64,000 nucleotides of DNA from NCBI GenBank assembly GCA_024220525.1, contig JAMYWO010000197.1, forward strand, positions 1,909-65,908. Reading direction: 5' to 3'. The translations under genes were made by a program, and so were the position numbers. A model generated the notes under the pieces. That model was not told the DNA's origin, ran no database searches, and worked only from the letters and a program-made list of their open reading frames with translations. Positions 11,701 to 23,610 of this stretch are shown here, piece by piece (position 1 is the first letter of the stretch; each line of letters starts with the position of its first letter). Origin of the DNA: Cochliopodium minus (Eukaryota; Discosea; Himatismenida; Cochliopodiidae).

Positions 11701-14700
11701 TTTCGAGAACAAAACAGAGGTTGATCTCTTCATTGCCATCAGATCTTTTGAGAAACTTTTCTTTTTGCCAGATTCTTGCAAACCCAACAGCATCATTTCT
11801 ATTCCTCTCAGATTATGTGATAAATCCATCATCATCAATCCTGATCCTCAGAGATTCGAATGGAGCGATGAGATCAGCATGTTCAAGATCACACATACCC
11901 ATCAACAATCCAAATCTCAATCTAATTCAAAACACAAAGATGACGGTCATCTTCCAACAAGGGAGATCTTCAAAGTGTTGCAATGTCCACCCAAAATGAT
12001 CTTTTTTGAAAAAGTTCAGCCTACTACAAGCTTTGAAAACTCTATCGATGAAGACATCTCCTCTTCATCCGTTAATAGAGGCAGTCATCTTCCTTTCTTC
12101 TTTTCTACGATCATCCAAACATCCAATAATGCTTATCCATCCAACTCTCCCAATTTCAACATTTGTGTAAAACCTCCTCTAGTTCTTTGTAATTATTTAT
12201 CTGTGCCTCTCAATTTTTGGATCATCAACATCAAGAAATTTCAAAGCTTGAATGAGGGTAAGCTTATCAGAGGAGACAAATCTTCCATTTATTGTTTCGA
12301 TCCTAGAAATCGAGATATGGGGTTGTCTATAATGATAAAAGGTTTTGATATAAGCACAGTTGTCACAATATCAGGAGATGAAAAAGAATTAGGTAAAAAA
12401 AATAAATAATTTTTTGTTTGTTTAATTTTATTAATTTTCAAAAAGCCACTTCAATTCCTTTACTCGAAACTTCCAATGAAACTAAGAAAAAACCTTTGTT
12501 GATATCATTAGATTATTATCTGGACAACATTTGCTCGGAGATCTCTCTTTATGTCAATTACTGGATCATCAACAAAACCAATTTGCATCTCGTTTTCAAG
12601 AACCCCACTGGCTCCAAGAAACTGCCTGGCCAAGAAACACCAGACAAGAATATCATCGATGAGAAGAATCCTTTCAATTTGTTTGAAAGAGACAAAGAAA
12701 AACTCGAGGAAATGTCTTTGCCTCTCATGTACAATTCTGAAAAACTTCGAGTAAAAGTTGGAAAGTCAGATTGGTCCAGTACTATCACACTCACGAAACA
12801 TAGTGACGAAGGATTGATCGAATTGACTGAGGGGGATAGATTGTTTGTTTTTGGATTGAAAATTAGTTGTTCTCCGGATCCCTTTTGGAGAACCAAGATT
12901 CTAAAGCTTATCAATAAATACATCCTCGTAAACACCACCAAGAAAGTTATCCTTTATAGACAGTCTAACACTACCCAACTTTTTCGTTTGGGCCCTGGTG
13001 ATCAGACCAACTTTCATTGGCCAAATAAATACTCTCCAAAGATGCTTTGTATCAAGTATGAAGGGGAGGAGTATCCCAAATATTCTTCTCCTTTCAAAAT
13101 ACTGGGAGCTTCTTTCTTTGAGTGCAAGGTTAAGAATTCATCTAGAAAAGAGCAAGTCAATCTCTCTTCCGTGGGAGAAGAGAGGATTACTGTACAAACA
13201 ACAACCCACAAGTTTACTACTGCAATCATCTTCAAAGAAGAAAGGGATCATCCTCTGTATATTTTGAGAAACAGAACAAATAAAACTTTGGAATTCAAAC
13301 AGAAAAACTCTTCTAATGATCAAAATGATCCAATTTTCCTTCCTCCAAGTAACATTTTTTAAAAAATATTTTAGCTTTTTTTTTTTTTAATCTTTAAATT
13401 TTCAATATTTTAGATTCTCAAGTGGCATATGCTTGGAGTGAGCCTTCGCTGGAGAATAAAAAACTGGTATTTGGAATAAAAGATGTCAAGTCGAGCACAT
13501 CCTCCGAGTATTCTTTGGACGAAGTCTCCAACTGTCTCAATCCCTTGATAATCAAAAAGATAAAAACCCGCCTAAAGAAAACCAAGTATGTGCCAAGAGT
13601 TTACTTTGAAGATACCACCAGAATACTCGAAATAGTGAAGCACAGCGATATCAAGTCGATCGATGAAAGCACTTCGACTCCAAAGGAAGAAAACGTCATT
13701 TTGTACTCGGTTTCTCTTTTTCTTCTTGGAATTTCTATTTGTGTTTTGAATGATAATCCTCCCCAAGAAGTAATGAACATTCTGTTCGACAAAGTTGCAA
13801 TGGAATACAAGAACGGCAATCTCGAAAGAGAAATCACGCTCAGATTTCGAAACGTGAGGGTGGATAACCAATTGTTCAATACTCCTTTTCCTAAGGTGTT
13901 AGTGCCTATCATTGTGGATCAGGACGCTGATTTCTTTCATCTTTGCGCAAAAATTTCTAATCTTCAAAAAGATGTTCTCTTTTTCAACGATTTCCAAATC
14001 TTCGTCCAAAAATTCGAGCTCAAAATCGACCAGGCTTTCTTGACCCACTCCATTTACACTCTGGGCATGATCCACGAGTATCTTTCTAACAAAAACACAA
14101 TTGAGAACTTTTTTCACGACAAGGAGATTGACTTTACCAACCAAAAATCTGAGATCTTAAACATGGTTTACTTTAAACATTTTCAGATTGGTAAACACTT
14201 TTTTAGATGTTCAAAATTTTACAGTTTTAAATTTGTTAGTATTTAAATTAATATCGACAAGTCTACATTAAAAAATTAAATTTTATAACAGATAAAAAAT
14301 AATGTTATAAAACAGATAAAAATAAAAAATAAAATAAAAATAAAAAATTTTGTTGTGACAGGACCCATTAATGTCAAATTCTCTTATTGCGGATGCCCTT
14401 GGGCTGCCAAAAGTCTCAAAGGAACAAAGTTGGGAACTATACTCGATATTGTGGGGAACATCTCCGATATGAACAACTCTCCTATCAAGATAAACTCTCT
14501 GGAGATCACCAGTCCCTTCCTCACCCAAGACGAATTCAACACCCAAATCAAAAACTTCTATGTTTTAAACTTGATGAGACAGTTTTATAAGATACTTGGA
14601 TCTTTCAACGTGCTGGGTGATCCTGTGAGCCTCATTCAAGATTTTGGTACTTTTTTTCTAAAGAATTTTTCTCTGAAAATAAATATTGTCAGAAAATTTT

Positions 14701-15956
14701 CAAATCATTTATTTTAATTTTTAAATTATATATTTTAATTATTATTCTTAGAAATTTATTTTTCCAATCCATCTATTTTTGTTAACGTAGATTTTTTTTT
14801 TATTAATTTTTACAATATATGAAAAAGAACTGTTCAAAAAACGTTTTTTTAAAATAATTTTAAACACAATTTTCTTACAACACAATTATTATTTGAAAAA
14901 ATATAATTAAATTATTAATCATTATTTTTATTATTTAAATCAAAAAAATGTTGTCAAAACAATTTTTTTTTTTTTAAGAACAATTTACAACACAATTTAT
15001 TTAAATAAACAACGTCATTTTTGTGTTGAAAATTTATCTGACAATATTTATTTTCTCGATCTTTTTCAATCATCTCACTTTTTAAGGTGAAGGTGCCAAA
15101 GAACATGTAAGTGACAAACACAAGATCATCGAGGTCAATCATCCTCATGAGAGCAGGAGCAAACTTTTTATGTTCAGAAAATTCGTTTCTGGAGTCTTCC
15201 GCTCGAGCGAGAAGGTCAGCTCTTCCATCGGGAATATCGCTTCTAATCTTTCTCTCGACAAGGAGTTCATAGAAAAGAGGCAGATCAAACACATAAACCA
15301 AGCAAGAGACACACGGGAAGGTAAAAAATTTTTTTTTTAATTTATTTTTCAAATTTTTTATTTTTTTAATATTTATTTATTTATTTTTTTTTTTTTTATT
15401 TTGATTTTAAAAATTTTTATTTTTTATTTTGATTTTTTTATTTTTAATATTTAATATTTAATTTTTATTTTTATTTTTATTTTCATTTTTTGATTTTATT
15501 TTTGTAATTTTTATTTTTTTGTATTTTTGTATTTTTATTTTTTTTCATTTCAAAGGAATTGTGATGGGGACCAAAGAGTTGTCGATGAATTTTTTGAAGG
15601 GAGTCACTGGAATCTTTGTGGATCCAATCAAAGGCGCCATAAGAAGAGGAGGGAAAGGGTTCTTTAAAGGAATTGGCACCGGGATTGCGGGTGTCATCAC
15701 AAAACCATTCGCTGGGGTATTTTTTATTTTTATTTTCATTTTTGATTTATTTTTAAATTATATTTTCATTTATTTTACCCAGTATTTTTTATTTGTTATT
15801 TTTATTAAATTTTTCATTTTATTTCTCAATTATTTTCTTTTTTTTTTTATTTTTTATTTTATATTTATCATGCTTTTTTTATTTTATTTTATTTTATTTT
15901 ATTTTTTGTTTGTTATTTATTTGTTATTTATTTCATTTATTCTTTTTTATTTTTAC

Positions 15957-15989
<33 letters not shown>

Positions 15990-16826
15990 TATTATTTTTT
16001 ATTTATTTTTATTTTTATTTTATTTCTTTAAAAGGTTATGGACATTACTTCTAGAATCAACCAAGGAATGAAGAACTCCACCTATTACACAGAAAACAAC
16101 AAGAATTTGAGAATTAGATCTCCCAGGTTTATATCTCAGGATGTGATAAAAGAGTACAACGGGATAGAGAGTGAAGGACAAGAAATCTTGATGAATCTAA
16201 GAGGTTATAAAAAAAAAATAAAAAAAATAAAAAAAAATAAAAAAAAATAAAAAAAAATAAAAAAAAGATGCAAACAAAATTTTTAAAATAAAAATGTAAT
16301 TTTATAAAATTATTATAAATTTTAAAACTAAAAAAAAAATAAAATTAAAAATTACAAATAAAAATTTTAAATGTAAATTAAATGTTTTGAAAAATGAAAA
16401 AATAAAAAGTAAAATTTGTTTCTTTTAGAGGGCTCATACAAAGAAGACACTTATTTGTTTCACTTTCCCAACCTCGAGTTTGTCTCCCAGAACAAACTTC
16501 ATTTCGTCATGGCCTCCGACAAACACCTGTTCGTACTCAAAGGAAACGAGATAGGAAGGATCACAAAAGAGCATTTGACCAACATCGCCGACATCCAATC
16601 TCTAAAGGTAGGCCATGGTGGTATTTCTGTGACAGGAACTAAAGAAAAGAAGATTTTTGGTTTTAAAATGAAGAAAAGGAAGAGTTTCTCTTTTGACATC
16701 CCCTTTCTTTCTTATGATCTTGGTTTGTTTGTCTACTTTCGACTCAAAGAGCTTTTGCTCCATCTTGTCAAAAACGAGAGGATGATAGTCACCTCTTTAA
16801 ATAATTCAGAGAGCTTGAATCATTAA
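5729..16826 (+). CDS. VPS13: VPS13-family bridge-like lipid transfer protein
   Basis: Thirteen exons (5729-5774, 5839-5967, 6024-6215, 6268-6401, 6461-10997, 11049-12392, 12446-13348, 13414-14190, 14362-14646, 15087-15320, 15556-15716, 16035-16203, 16429-16826) join in one frame to 3,102 residues, the usual size. The chorein N-terminus reads MFKGIAIKILEKYFGDFILG, then DQLKFAIGNGFINLKNLEI, and later RIHIRFEDQISNE and LKMQSADENW, all VPS13 signatures. A long beta-groove region follows. A VAB-type module with YIVRNETGEPVKFW starts near residue 1,790. The C-terminal helical region (from about 2,800: GVTGIFVDPIKGAIRRGGKG) and a PH-like end close the protein. VPS13 proteins move bulk phospholipid at membrane contacts. 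Some introns lie in-frame within long ORFs. One donor is the weak GTTCTC after exon 1, accepted because it restores the YLGDYV-like core. Confidence 0.95.
15321..16034. repeat. T-rich low-complexity introns of VPS13
   Basis: Two introns (15321-15555 and 15717-16034) are almost pure ATTTT/TTTTA runs on the plus strand. They flank the short exon 15556-15716. Their hydrophobic Phe/Ile/Leu-rich translation is an artefact of poly-T. Confidence 0.85.
16206..16265. repeat. A8T-type low-complexity run in the last VPS13 intron
   Basis: Repeated AAAAAAAT-like units directly after a VPS13 donor site. It is intronic low complexity. Confidence 0.8.
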
Positions 16827-16909
16827 AATTGAAAATTTTTTTGAAAACAAATTTAATTAAATTTTTTTTAAATTTTATTTTTCTTTGAAACTGGTACAAA
16901 TTATTATCT

Positions 16910-18358
16910 TTATATTTCTACCAATCTCCAATGGAAGCTAGGTTGGTCACTATACTCTGATAATACAATTGGATTACCCCTTTCATTCTTCTCATCTTTG
17001 ACATTTAAACTAATATAAAAAAATAAATACTAAAATAATAAAATTTAAAAAAATCAAAATCAAAAACAAGTCTTGAAAAAAGGTTATGAAATAAAAATTT
17101 TGTTTACAAATCCACTAAAAAAAATTTATTTTGTTTTGGGTATGTCATATTAAAAAAAAAAAATTATAATTTTACTATTTGCTGCTGTGAGAAAAATGAA
17201 CGGAATAGAGATCTCCATAGACATTACGAAAGACTACTTTTTCTTTGTTTGTTTGGGTGGACTTATCATGCAAAGCCAAAACGTCGTTGTTTCCTGCTAA
17301 AACAAACTTCCTGTCAATGACTGATTCTAAGAAAAATTCGCCATTTCCACCTTCTTGAAGGTACCATTGCAGGTTATATTTGTTTCCATCTATTCCTTGA
17401 TTTGCCAATGTTATTTTAGATCCTTCTGTTGCTTTACCTTAATTTAAAAATAATTTATTAATTTTTTTTCTCAAAAATTTTTTAACATTTGAACATTAAA
17501 AAAAGAAAAATAAAAATTTTTGCTATTTAAAATTTAAAATTTGTAAATTTTTGATTTAAGTTTTTATACCTCCTTCTATATTTGCAACAAACCCCAAGTC
17601 ACTTTGAAGAAACAGTCTCTGGCCTAATGAGACATAGTAGGAGGGGTACGATCCTACTGGTAAAATTCTCCATTGGAGTTGGGAGTTTTTGAGGTCATTG
17701 CTTTCATATTGGTTCAGTTCAGTCCCTTCTGAACTGTTCTCAATCGAACCAATCAACTAGTGAATTATAAAATTTTAAAAAAATTAATTTTGATTTTATT
17801 GAGATATATGAAAATAACGATCGTATATTTGAAATCATAACCAATATAAACTGTTTTTTTTTAATATAAAGATTTCTCAAATATATTTTCAAATTTTAAA
17901 ACTTTAATTCTCCTTTGTGAAAAAATTGGTAGATTTTTACCTTTCCACTCTGAACATATCTGATGATCCACTATATTTGAAATTAGATTAGAAAAAGATT
18001 GAATATTAATTTTTTTATTCTCCTTCTGTCAATTTACCATATGGTTTCCAATATGGGAGAATTTTACTTTTGAGTTTCCAAATTCACCATGTGAATCTTT
18101 ATTCCATAATCTGGTTGTTGAATAATTCTGTGGTTGAGCAATAACAAAGTTTCTATCCATTGCTGATTCGATGAGATATTCACCATTCCCACCATCTATG
18201 ATATACCATTGTGAATTGGTTCGGAATCCGTTGGTATTTTGATTGGTCAAACTCAATGCTTGTCCATTCTCTATTTTTTCACCATTTACTTGTACAACGA
18301 AATTAGATTCAGAGGATGCATTTTGTAAAAATACTTTTCTGCCAATTGGTAAAGACAT
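16910..18358 (-). CDS. Double beta-trefoil (ricin-B-like) protein
   Basis: Exons 18358-18038, 17970-17941 (30 nt), 17756-17570, 17437-17176 and 17009-16910 join in frame to 299 residues. Six repeats of about 45-55 residues are visible, enough for two beta-trefoil domains. They end in W-containing motifs (NSQWYIID, HMWIIRYV, LQWRILPV, LQWYLQEG, FHWRLVEI). Repeats 2 and 5 share GGNGEYLIES-MDRNFVI and GGNGEFFLES-IDRKFVL, showing an internal duplication of a three-repeat unit. No signal peptide or membrane segment is seen. Beta-trefoils of this kind bind sugars, actin or phosphoinositides; which applies here cannot be told. The last exon lies beyond an apparent stop, and splicing at 17176/17009 removes it. 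The gene ends only 83 bp from the convergent VPS13 end. Confidence 0.7.
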
Positions 18359-19170
18359 TTGCTTTCTATAACAAGGAAATTTTTTTTAATTATAAATTTT
18401 ATATTTTTTTCAGTTCTTTTAAAGATTATTATCAATACCAATAATATTGATTCTATGGTTGTTTCTAATGTTGCCAACAAAATTTTATTGATCAATGAAT
18501 TATTAAACTGTCATTTTTTACTGGATATTTTATTTCTCCTAATCTGTTTTGTATCTCCTATTCGAAGTATTACGATGATTTCATTAAAATGTGTTTATGT
18601 TGATGATTTTTGAATCAAATAAAAAAAACTTGGAGATTATAATATATATTAGATCTGTAAATTCGATTATATTCAAACAATATATGAATTTATGTTTCTT
18701 ATAACTAGTGATGCAATCAAAATCTAATTCTTGTTTTTCTCATCATAATATTTTTATGAAAGGTAAAATATTTCAAACAATTCTAATTTGGGATGCAAAT
18801 AATTCAAATTTAAATCACATAAAGTAAAATTATAAACTCAATTTAAAGTATATGTGATATTTTTTAAAAAAATTCCAAAAATCTTGAATTATTTGAAATT
18901 ATTTAGTATTCAAAATTTTAAGTTCTGCTTATATCAGATCATTTCAAGTCTGATGCTTAAAATCATGTTGATTATTGTATAATTGAAATAACTTTATCTT
19001 TAAATGTATTCAAATAATTTTACAAAAAAAAATTTGTGGATGCTCATTATGCCCAAGAATAACATATCTTAATTAGAAAGAAAAATATTTTATTTTTTGT
19101 TTTAATTTCGATGCGATTCTTGGTTTTTACTGTTTGCCCGATAAAGATTATAAAAAAATTTCAATTTTAG
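18359..19170. other. Divergent intergenic region between the trefoil and RCC1 genes
   Basis: AT-rich DNA with no supported exon. It must contain both 5' flanks, and the unresolved first exon of the RCC1 gene probably lies in its right part. An ATG at 19111 is out of frame unless an intron is invoked. Confidence 0.5.
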
Positions 19171-21117
19171 AAAATGGAGACATATATGCATTTGGAAATA
19201 ACTCAATGGGTCAATGTGGAACAGGAGATTTTACTGATATCAAAACACCAACAAAGATTATGAATAATCCAAAGATAAAATCAATTGTATTGGGAGAGTA
19301 TTCTTCTTTTTTCATCGAAGGCAAATTTTTTTTTTTTTTTTGAATTTGAATTAAATCTTATTATCATTTCATTTAGAAAATGGAGATTTGTATGCTTGTG
19401 GTATGTTTTGAATTTCATTCATTTGAATTTTTCATACCTTTTTTTTTTTCTTCTAAGGAAACAGCTTATATAAGGGAATAAAAGATAGCAATGAAAAAAC
19501 CCCAAACTTTGTGTTTTTCATGTCAGATGTTAAACAAATTTTTTGTTCGAATCTCCTCACAATTATCCAAAAAAGTGAAATCAATTTTTTTAATATTTTT
19601 TATCATTTTTATTTTTATCTTTTATTTCATTTTAAATTATTCATTATAATTTTTTTAATTTAATTTGTCTCTTTATTTTTTTTTTAATTTAAATCATTAC
19701 ATTATTTTTTGAATTTATTTTATTTTTTTTGATTTTTTTTTCCTTATTTTTTATTCATTATCATTTTCATCTTTTATTTTTAAAAATCATTAAAAGAGAA
19801 CGGAAAAATAATTTGGTGTGGGAACATCGAAGATCAAATAATATCCGATGGATATGAAGAATTAGATATAGATAATGTAGATTCTTTTTCATGTGGGAGT
19901 GATCACATATTATTCTTTAAAGGTAAAATAATTTTTTTGTTTATTTTTTTGAATAATTTAAATCATTTTTAATTTTTATTTAATCATTTAAATTTTTATT
20001 TAATCATCTCTTTATTTTTTTTTTAAATAGCTAATGGAGAAGTGTGGGTGATGGGTTCCAATTCTAATGGCCAATGTGGGTTAAACGATGACCTAGATTT
20101 TATAAAATCCCCTCTTCTTTTGATGTCGGACAAAAACATTAAGGCTGTTTGTTGTGGGTGGTACTATTCTTACATTTTATTAAGTAAAAAATTTTTTTTT
20201 TTTGTTTATTTTATTTTATTTTTTCCATTTTAAAGGAGATGAAAAAGGTGTTTCCTCATTAAAAGTTTTTGGAAGTTGTGAGTTTGGGCAGTTGGGGTTG
20301 GGAGAATGTGATAATCAATGCAAGTTGTCCACAATATTTTCTTTTCCGAACATTTCTTCCATTCATTGTAGTTCTATTCATGCAATCCTTTTGATGGGTA
20401 AATTTCTCTTTATTAAATCTTTTCTATTTTATTTCTTTTTTTAAATCTTTCTTTTTTATTTGACAACATTTTTAAAAAGAAAATGGAGATGTTTATTCTT
20501 GTGGATACAATGTCGATGGACAGCTAGGGTTGGGCATAAACGATGAAAATGTCAGTAATTTTACAAAAATAGATCTAAAAGACATTTCCCACGTAACTGT
20601 AGGTGATAATCACAGTGTATTTGTCAATAGTAATTTCAATCTTTTTTTAAATAAAATTTTTTATTTTTATTTTCATTTTTTCAAGGAAATAAAGAAATTT
20701 TTGTATGTGGGAAAAATGATTTGGGGCAGTTAGGATTGGGAGATAATAATTCAAGAATTAGTCCTTGTAGACTCGAGTTTTTGGATTTACATTTAATTCA
20801 CAACAATGAATTTTTGACTGTAAAAATTTAGACTAGTTTTTATTTTCACAAATTGTAAATATTTGATTTACAAAAAAAAGGTATGGTCAAAGAACATTCA
20901 CAAAAGTTTAGCTCTTTGTTTTAGGAGAAGGATATTCGTTTTTTTGTTGTGTTTGGAAAGAATCTTCCTTTTCACTCAAAATTCTCCGAGGTACCCTATT
21001 CAAATCAAAATTCCAAAACCTGTACAACAAATTATCATAAAGTTTGTTTATCTGATGAATCATCAATCTAAGGCCGTTCTTTTTGGGAACAATAAAATCA
21101 ATTTGTTTAGAAATTAA
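19171..21117 (+). CDS. RCC1-repeat (beta-propeller) protein, 5' end unresolved
   Basis: Exons 19171-19320, 19377-19400, 19458-19574, 19797-19922, 20031-20183, 20236-20397, 20480-20629, 20686-20819 and 20881-21117. Nearly every exon is one RCC1 repeat, opening with E/A-NGD-x-Y/W-x-x-G (ENGDIYAFGNNSMGQCGTGD, ANGEVWVMGSNSNGQCG, ENGDVYSCGYNVDGQLGLG). The internal introns are phase 1 and fall at the same place. This predicts a six- to seven-bladed propeller, a protein-interaction or exchange-factor fold. I do not claim Ran-GEF activity. One intron (from 19321) has a GC donor. The last exon adds an unrelated tail ending YPIQIKIPKPVQQIIIKF, similar to the tails of the LRR and ankyrin proteins. Joining that tail requires splicing 20819 to 20881; otherwise a TAG at 20829 ends the protein. 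The true start codon is not identified. Confidence 0.8.
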
Positions 21118-21280
21118 AATTGGTTTTGGAATGTTACATTCGTAATTTATTGAATTATTTGTTAGTTTCATAAAATTTTTTTAATAATAAAACAAAATAC
21201 TACAACATTAGTAAAAGGTAAACTATTTTTGAACTGTGAGTTTAATTTTAAAACTCAAGCATTTTAATATATATATTAGT

Positions 21281-21447
21281 TATTTCAAGAAATAAGAACA
21301 CAAATTTCTCACTACAACTATTTTGTCGATAACATCATCCCGTTTCCTCCCAACGTTGTTTCCGAACTCGACAAACCCTTCACAGTTGAAGAATCCATTA
21401 ACGCACTGAAACGACTTCCCCTCAAAGCTCCAGGTCCCTTATGTATC
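21281..21447 (+). mobile_element. Non-LTR retrotransposon (LINE) reverse-transcriptase fragment
   Basis: One open frame (from about 21283) contains FPPNVVSELDKPFTVEESI and NALKRLPLKAPGP. The second matches the start of LINE reverse-transcriptase domains (ALkkLp-x-KAPGpDG). The stretch 21310-21445 is clearly more GC-rich than its surroundings. It stops at the undetermined base 21448, so most of the element is missing, either through 5'/3' truncation or an assembly gap. It is a relic, not an active element. Confidence 0.7.
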
Positions 21448-21448
21448 N
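21448..21448. other. Undetermined base at LINE/sirtuin junction
   Basis: A single N joins the LINE-like fragment to the sirtuin coding sequence, which begins abruptly without its N-terminus. This looks like a gap or a misjoin rather than a one-base ambiguity. Confidence 0.85.
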
Positions 21449-23436
21449 ATAATAAAGAAAGCAAAACAATTAGCAGAATTAATCAAAACATCAAAACATT
21501 TCACCATCTTTACTGGTGCTGGAATATCAACAAGCACAGGAATACCAGATTTCAGGGGTCCAACTGGAGTAAGATACAATTAAATATGAGTTTATGTTTT
21601 ATCTAATTCTATTTCATCAAGGTTTGGACATTAAGTAAACTTGGAAAAAGAAGTGAAATAAAATCAGTATCAGTTCTCAAAGGTAAATTCTACATTACTG
21701 AAATTATTTTAAGATGAAATTAATAAATTTTCTCAGCATTGCCAAGTAAAACGCATATGGCAATTGTTAAATTGCAAGAATTGGGAATATGCAAATATTT
21801 GATCTCCCAAAATGTAGATGGGCTTCATTTAAGGTATAAAATCAAATTTAATGCGAAAAAAAAAAAAATTCAATTTCAAATAGATCGGGAATCGATCCAA
21901 AGAAAATAAGTGAGTTGCATGGTAACACTAATTTGGAGATCTGTGAAAAATGTAAAAAGAGATACCTCAGAGATTTTAGATGTAGAGAAGCTAAAGGAGT
22001 TACAAGTCATAGAACAAGCCGTAAATGCACAGAAGTTGGATGTGGCGGTTTTTTGAATGATTCAATCATTGTAAATAAAAAAAGAAAGAAATTTTACTAT
22101 TGTTTCTGAATAATTACATTTCAAAAGAATTTTGGTGAAAATTTACCAGAAAAAGCAATGAACTTAGGTTTTGAGCACTCCCAAAAATCTGATCTTTGTA
22201 AATACTTTGTAAAAAATTTTTTAATCATAATTCACCCAAATTTTTATAAAAAAAAAGGCCTTGTTTTGGGATCTTCTTTGACAGTGACTCCTGCAGGTTA
22301 ATAAATTGTTTCTCAACTAAATTTTATAAAAATTTTGATTCTTTTTAAAGCAAACATGCCAAAAATTGTCGGCAAAAAATGTTTGGAAGGAAATGCAAAC
22401 TTATGCATTGTTAACCTCCAATTGACCCCTCTCGATAAATATTGCTCAATCCATGTACATGCCAAATGTGACCAATTTATCGAGTTTTTAATGAAAGAGT
22501 TGGTAATTAATTTCACTTATTAATCTTAATACTCTAACAAAACTAATAGAACATTGAAATCCCCCCTTTCTTGTTAACAAGAAGACTCAAAATTAAGCAA
22601 GTATCCAAAAAAAAGAAATTGTCTTTTGAAGGTTAGTTTGTTTCAAAATTTTTTGATATTTCTAATTTATTCACCTCTTTTAATAGGTATAGATACTGAT
22701 GGAACTCCAGTATCATTTATCAAGTATTTAGAATACTCTGGAAGCTGGTTAAATAGTAATTATAAAAATTAAATATTACTTTTTTTTTTTCTTATTCTTC
22801 ATTAAAAGAGCCTGAAGTTATTGAGGATGATCCCTTTATTGTGGACATTAATGGAGATAATTTCGATTGTGTTCTTCATTTCGCAGGACATTATAACGAA
22901 CCCCCATTGAAACTGTTCGAAAAAGTTGACCCAAAAAAATTGTTAACTTCCAAAGAAATCATATTTGTGCTAAAGTACAATCCTAATACAGGAATTTGGA
23001 AAGTTAAACAAGGTAAATTTATTTGTGATTTATTCAATCAATTATACTAATTTTTCATTTTTTTTTAATAGAAAATGAAAATGACGATCTCGAACTACTT
23101 ACCAAGGATATTCAAGAACTCAGTGTAAGTAAAGAAAAAGGATGTATTTTGACAATTGGCAACAAAAATAAAGTCTTGGAGAAAGATTCTAATGAGTGGA
23201 TCTGTTATGTGCAACCTAACAAAAAAGATCTCATTGACAAAGTCGTTTTCCAAGTTGGTGATAGAGATTATACCGTAACTGAATATCCCTTTGAAACCAA
23301 ATCCTCTTTAAGTTTGGACAAAGTCAATATTACTGTCGTTTGGAAGGAAAATATCAACAAAGAGCCTTCTTCTTTTGAATATCCATTGCAATTCAAGAAA
23401 GATGATCACAACAGTTGCTTCAAAATTTCTTTTTGA
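21449..23436 (+). CDS. SIRT6-like sirtuin with C-terminal extension (5' truncated)
   Basis: Exons 21449-21568, 21622-21682, 21737-21833, 21884-22070, 22128-22197, 22258-22296, 22351-22502, 22550-22631, 22687-22755, 22809-23012 and 23072-23436 join in frame (481 residues). NAD-binding motif: [20 protein letters not shown]. Catalytic His: [11 protein letters not shown]. Zinc knuckle: CEKC (21,950 region) and CTEVGC. Then [15 protein letters not shown] and [12 protein letters not shown], all characteristic of the SIRT6/SRT1 branch of NAD-dependent protein deacylases, which are usually nuclear. After the core comes [15 protein letters not shown], an element I associate with SIRT6/plant SRT1-type C-termini. 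A final 120 residues ([19 protein letters not shown] onward) look like an all-beta domain resembling YEATS. The start codon and about 20-30 residues are lost at the N at 21448, next to a LINE fragment. Confidence 0.9.
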
Positions 23437-23610
23437 AAATTGTTTAATTAAAAATTTTTTCTGACAAAAATTATTTAATTTTAAGAAAATTACTTATTGA
23501 TGAAGGATTAAAAATTGATTTCTTTTAAACTTTTTTGCTTTTTGAAAATTGATTAAATTTTTCTTCAAATATAAAAAAAAAAAAATTGTTGAATATTATC
23601 CTCCACCAGA

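Noticed and set aside
15519-16071. Hydrophobic Phe/Ile/Leu-rich frames that look like membrane segments
   Set aside because: They are translations of T-rich introns of VPS13; the only real exon inside is 15556-15716.
18359-18613. 84-codon hydrophobic plus-strand frame
   Set aside because: It lacks an ATG at its start, has a Phe/Ile/Leu composition expected of AT-rich DNA and no recognisable family.
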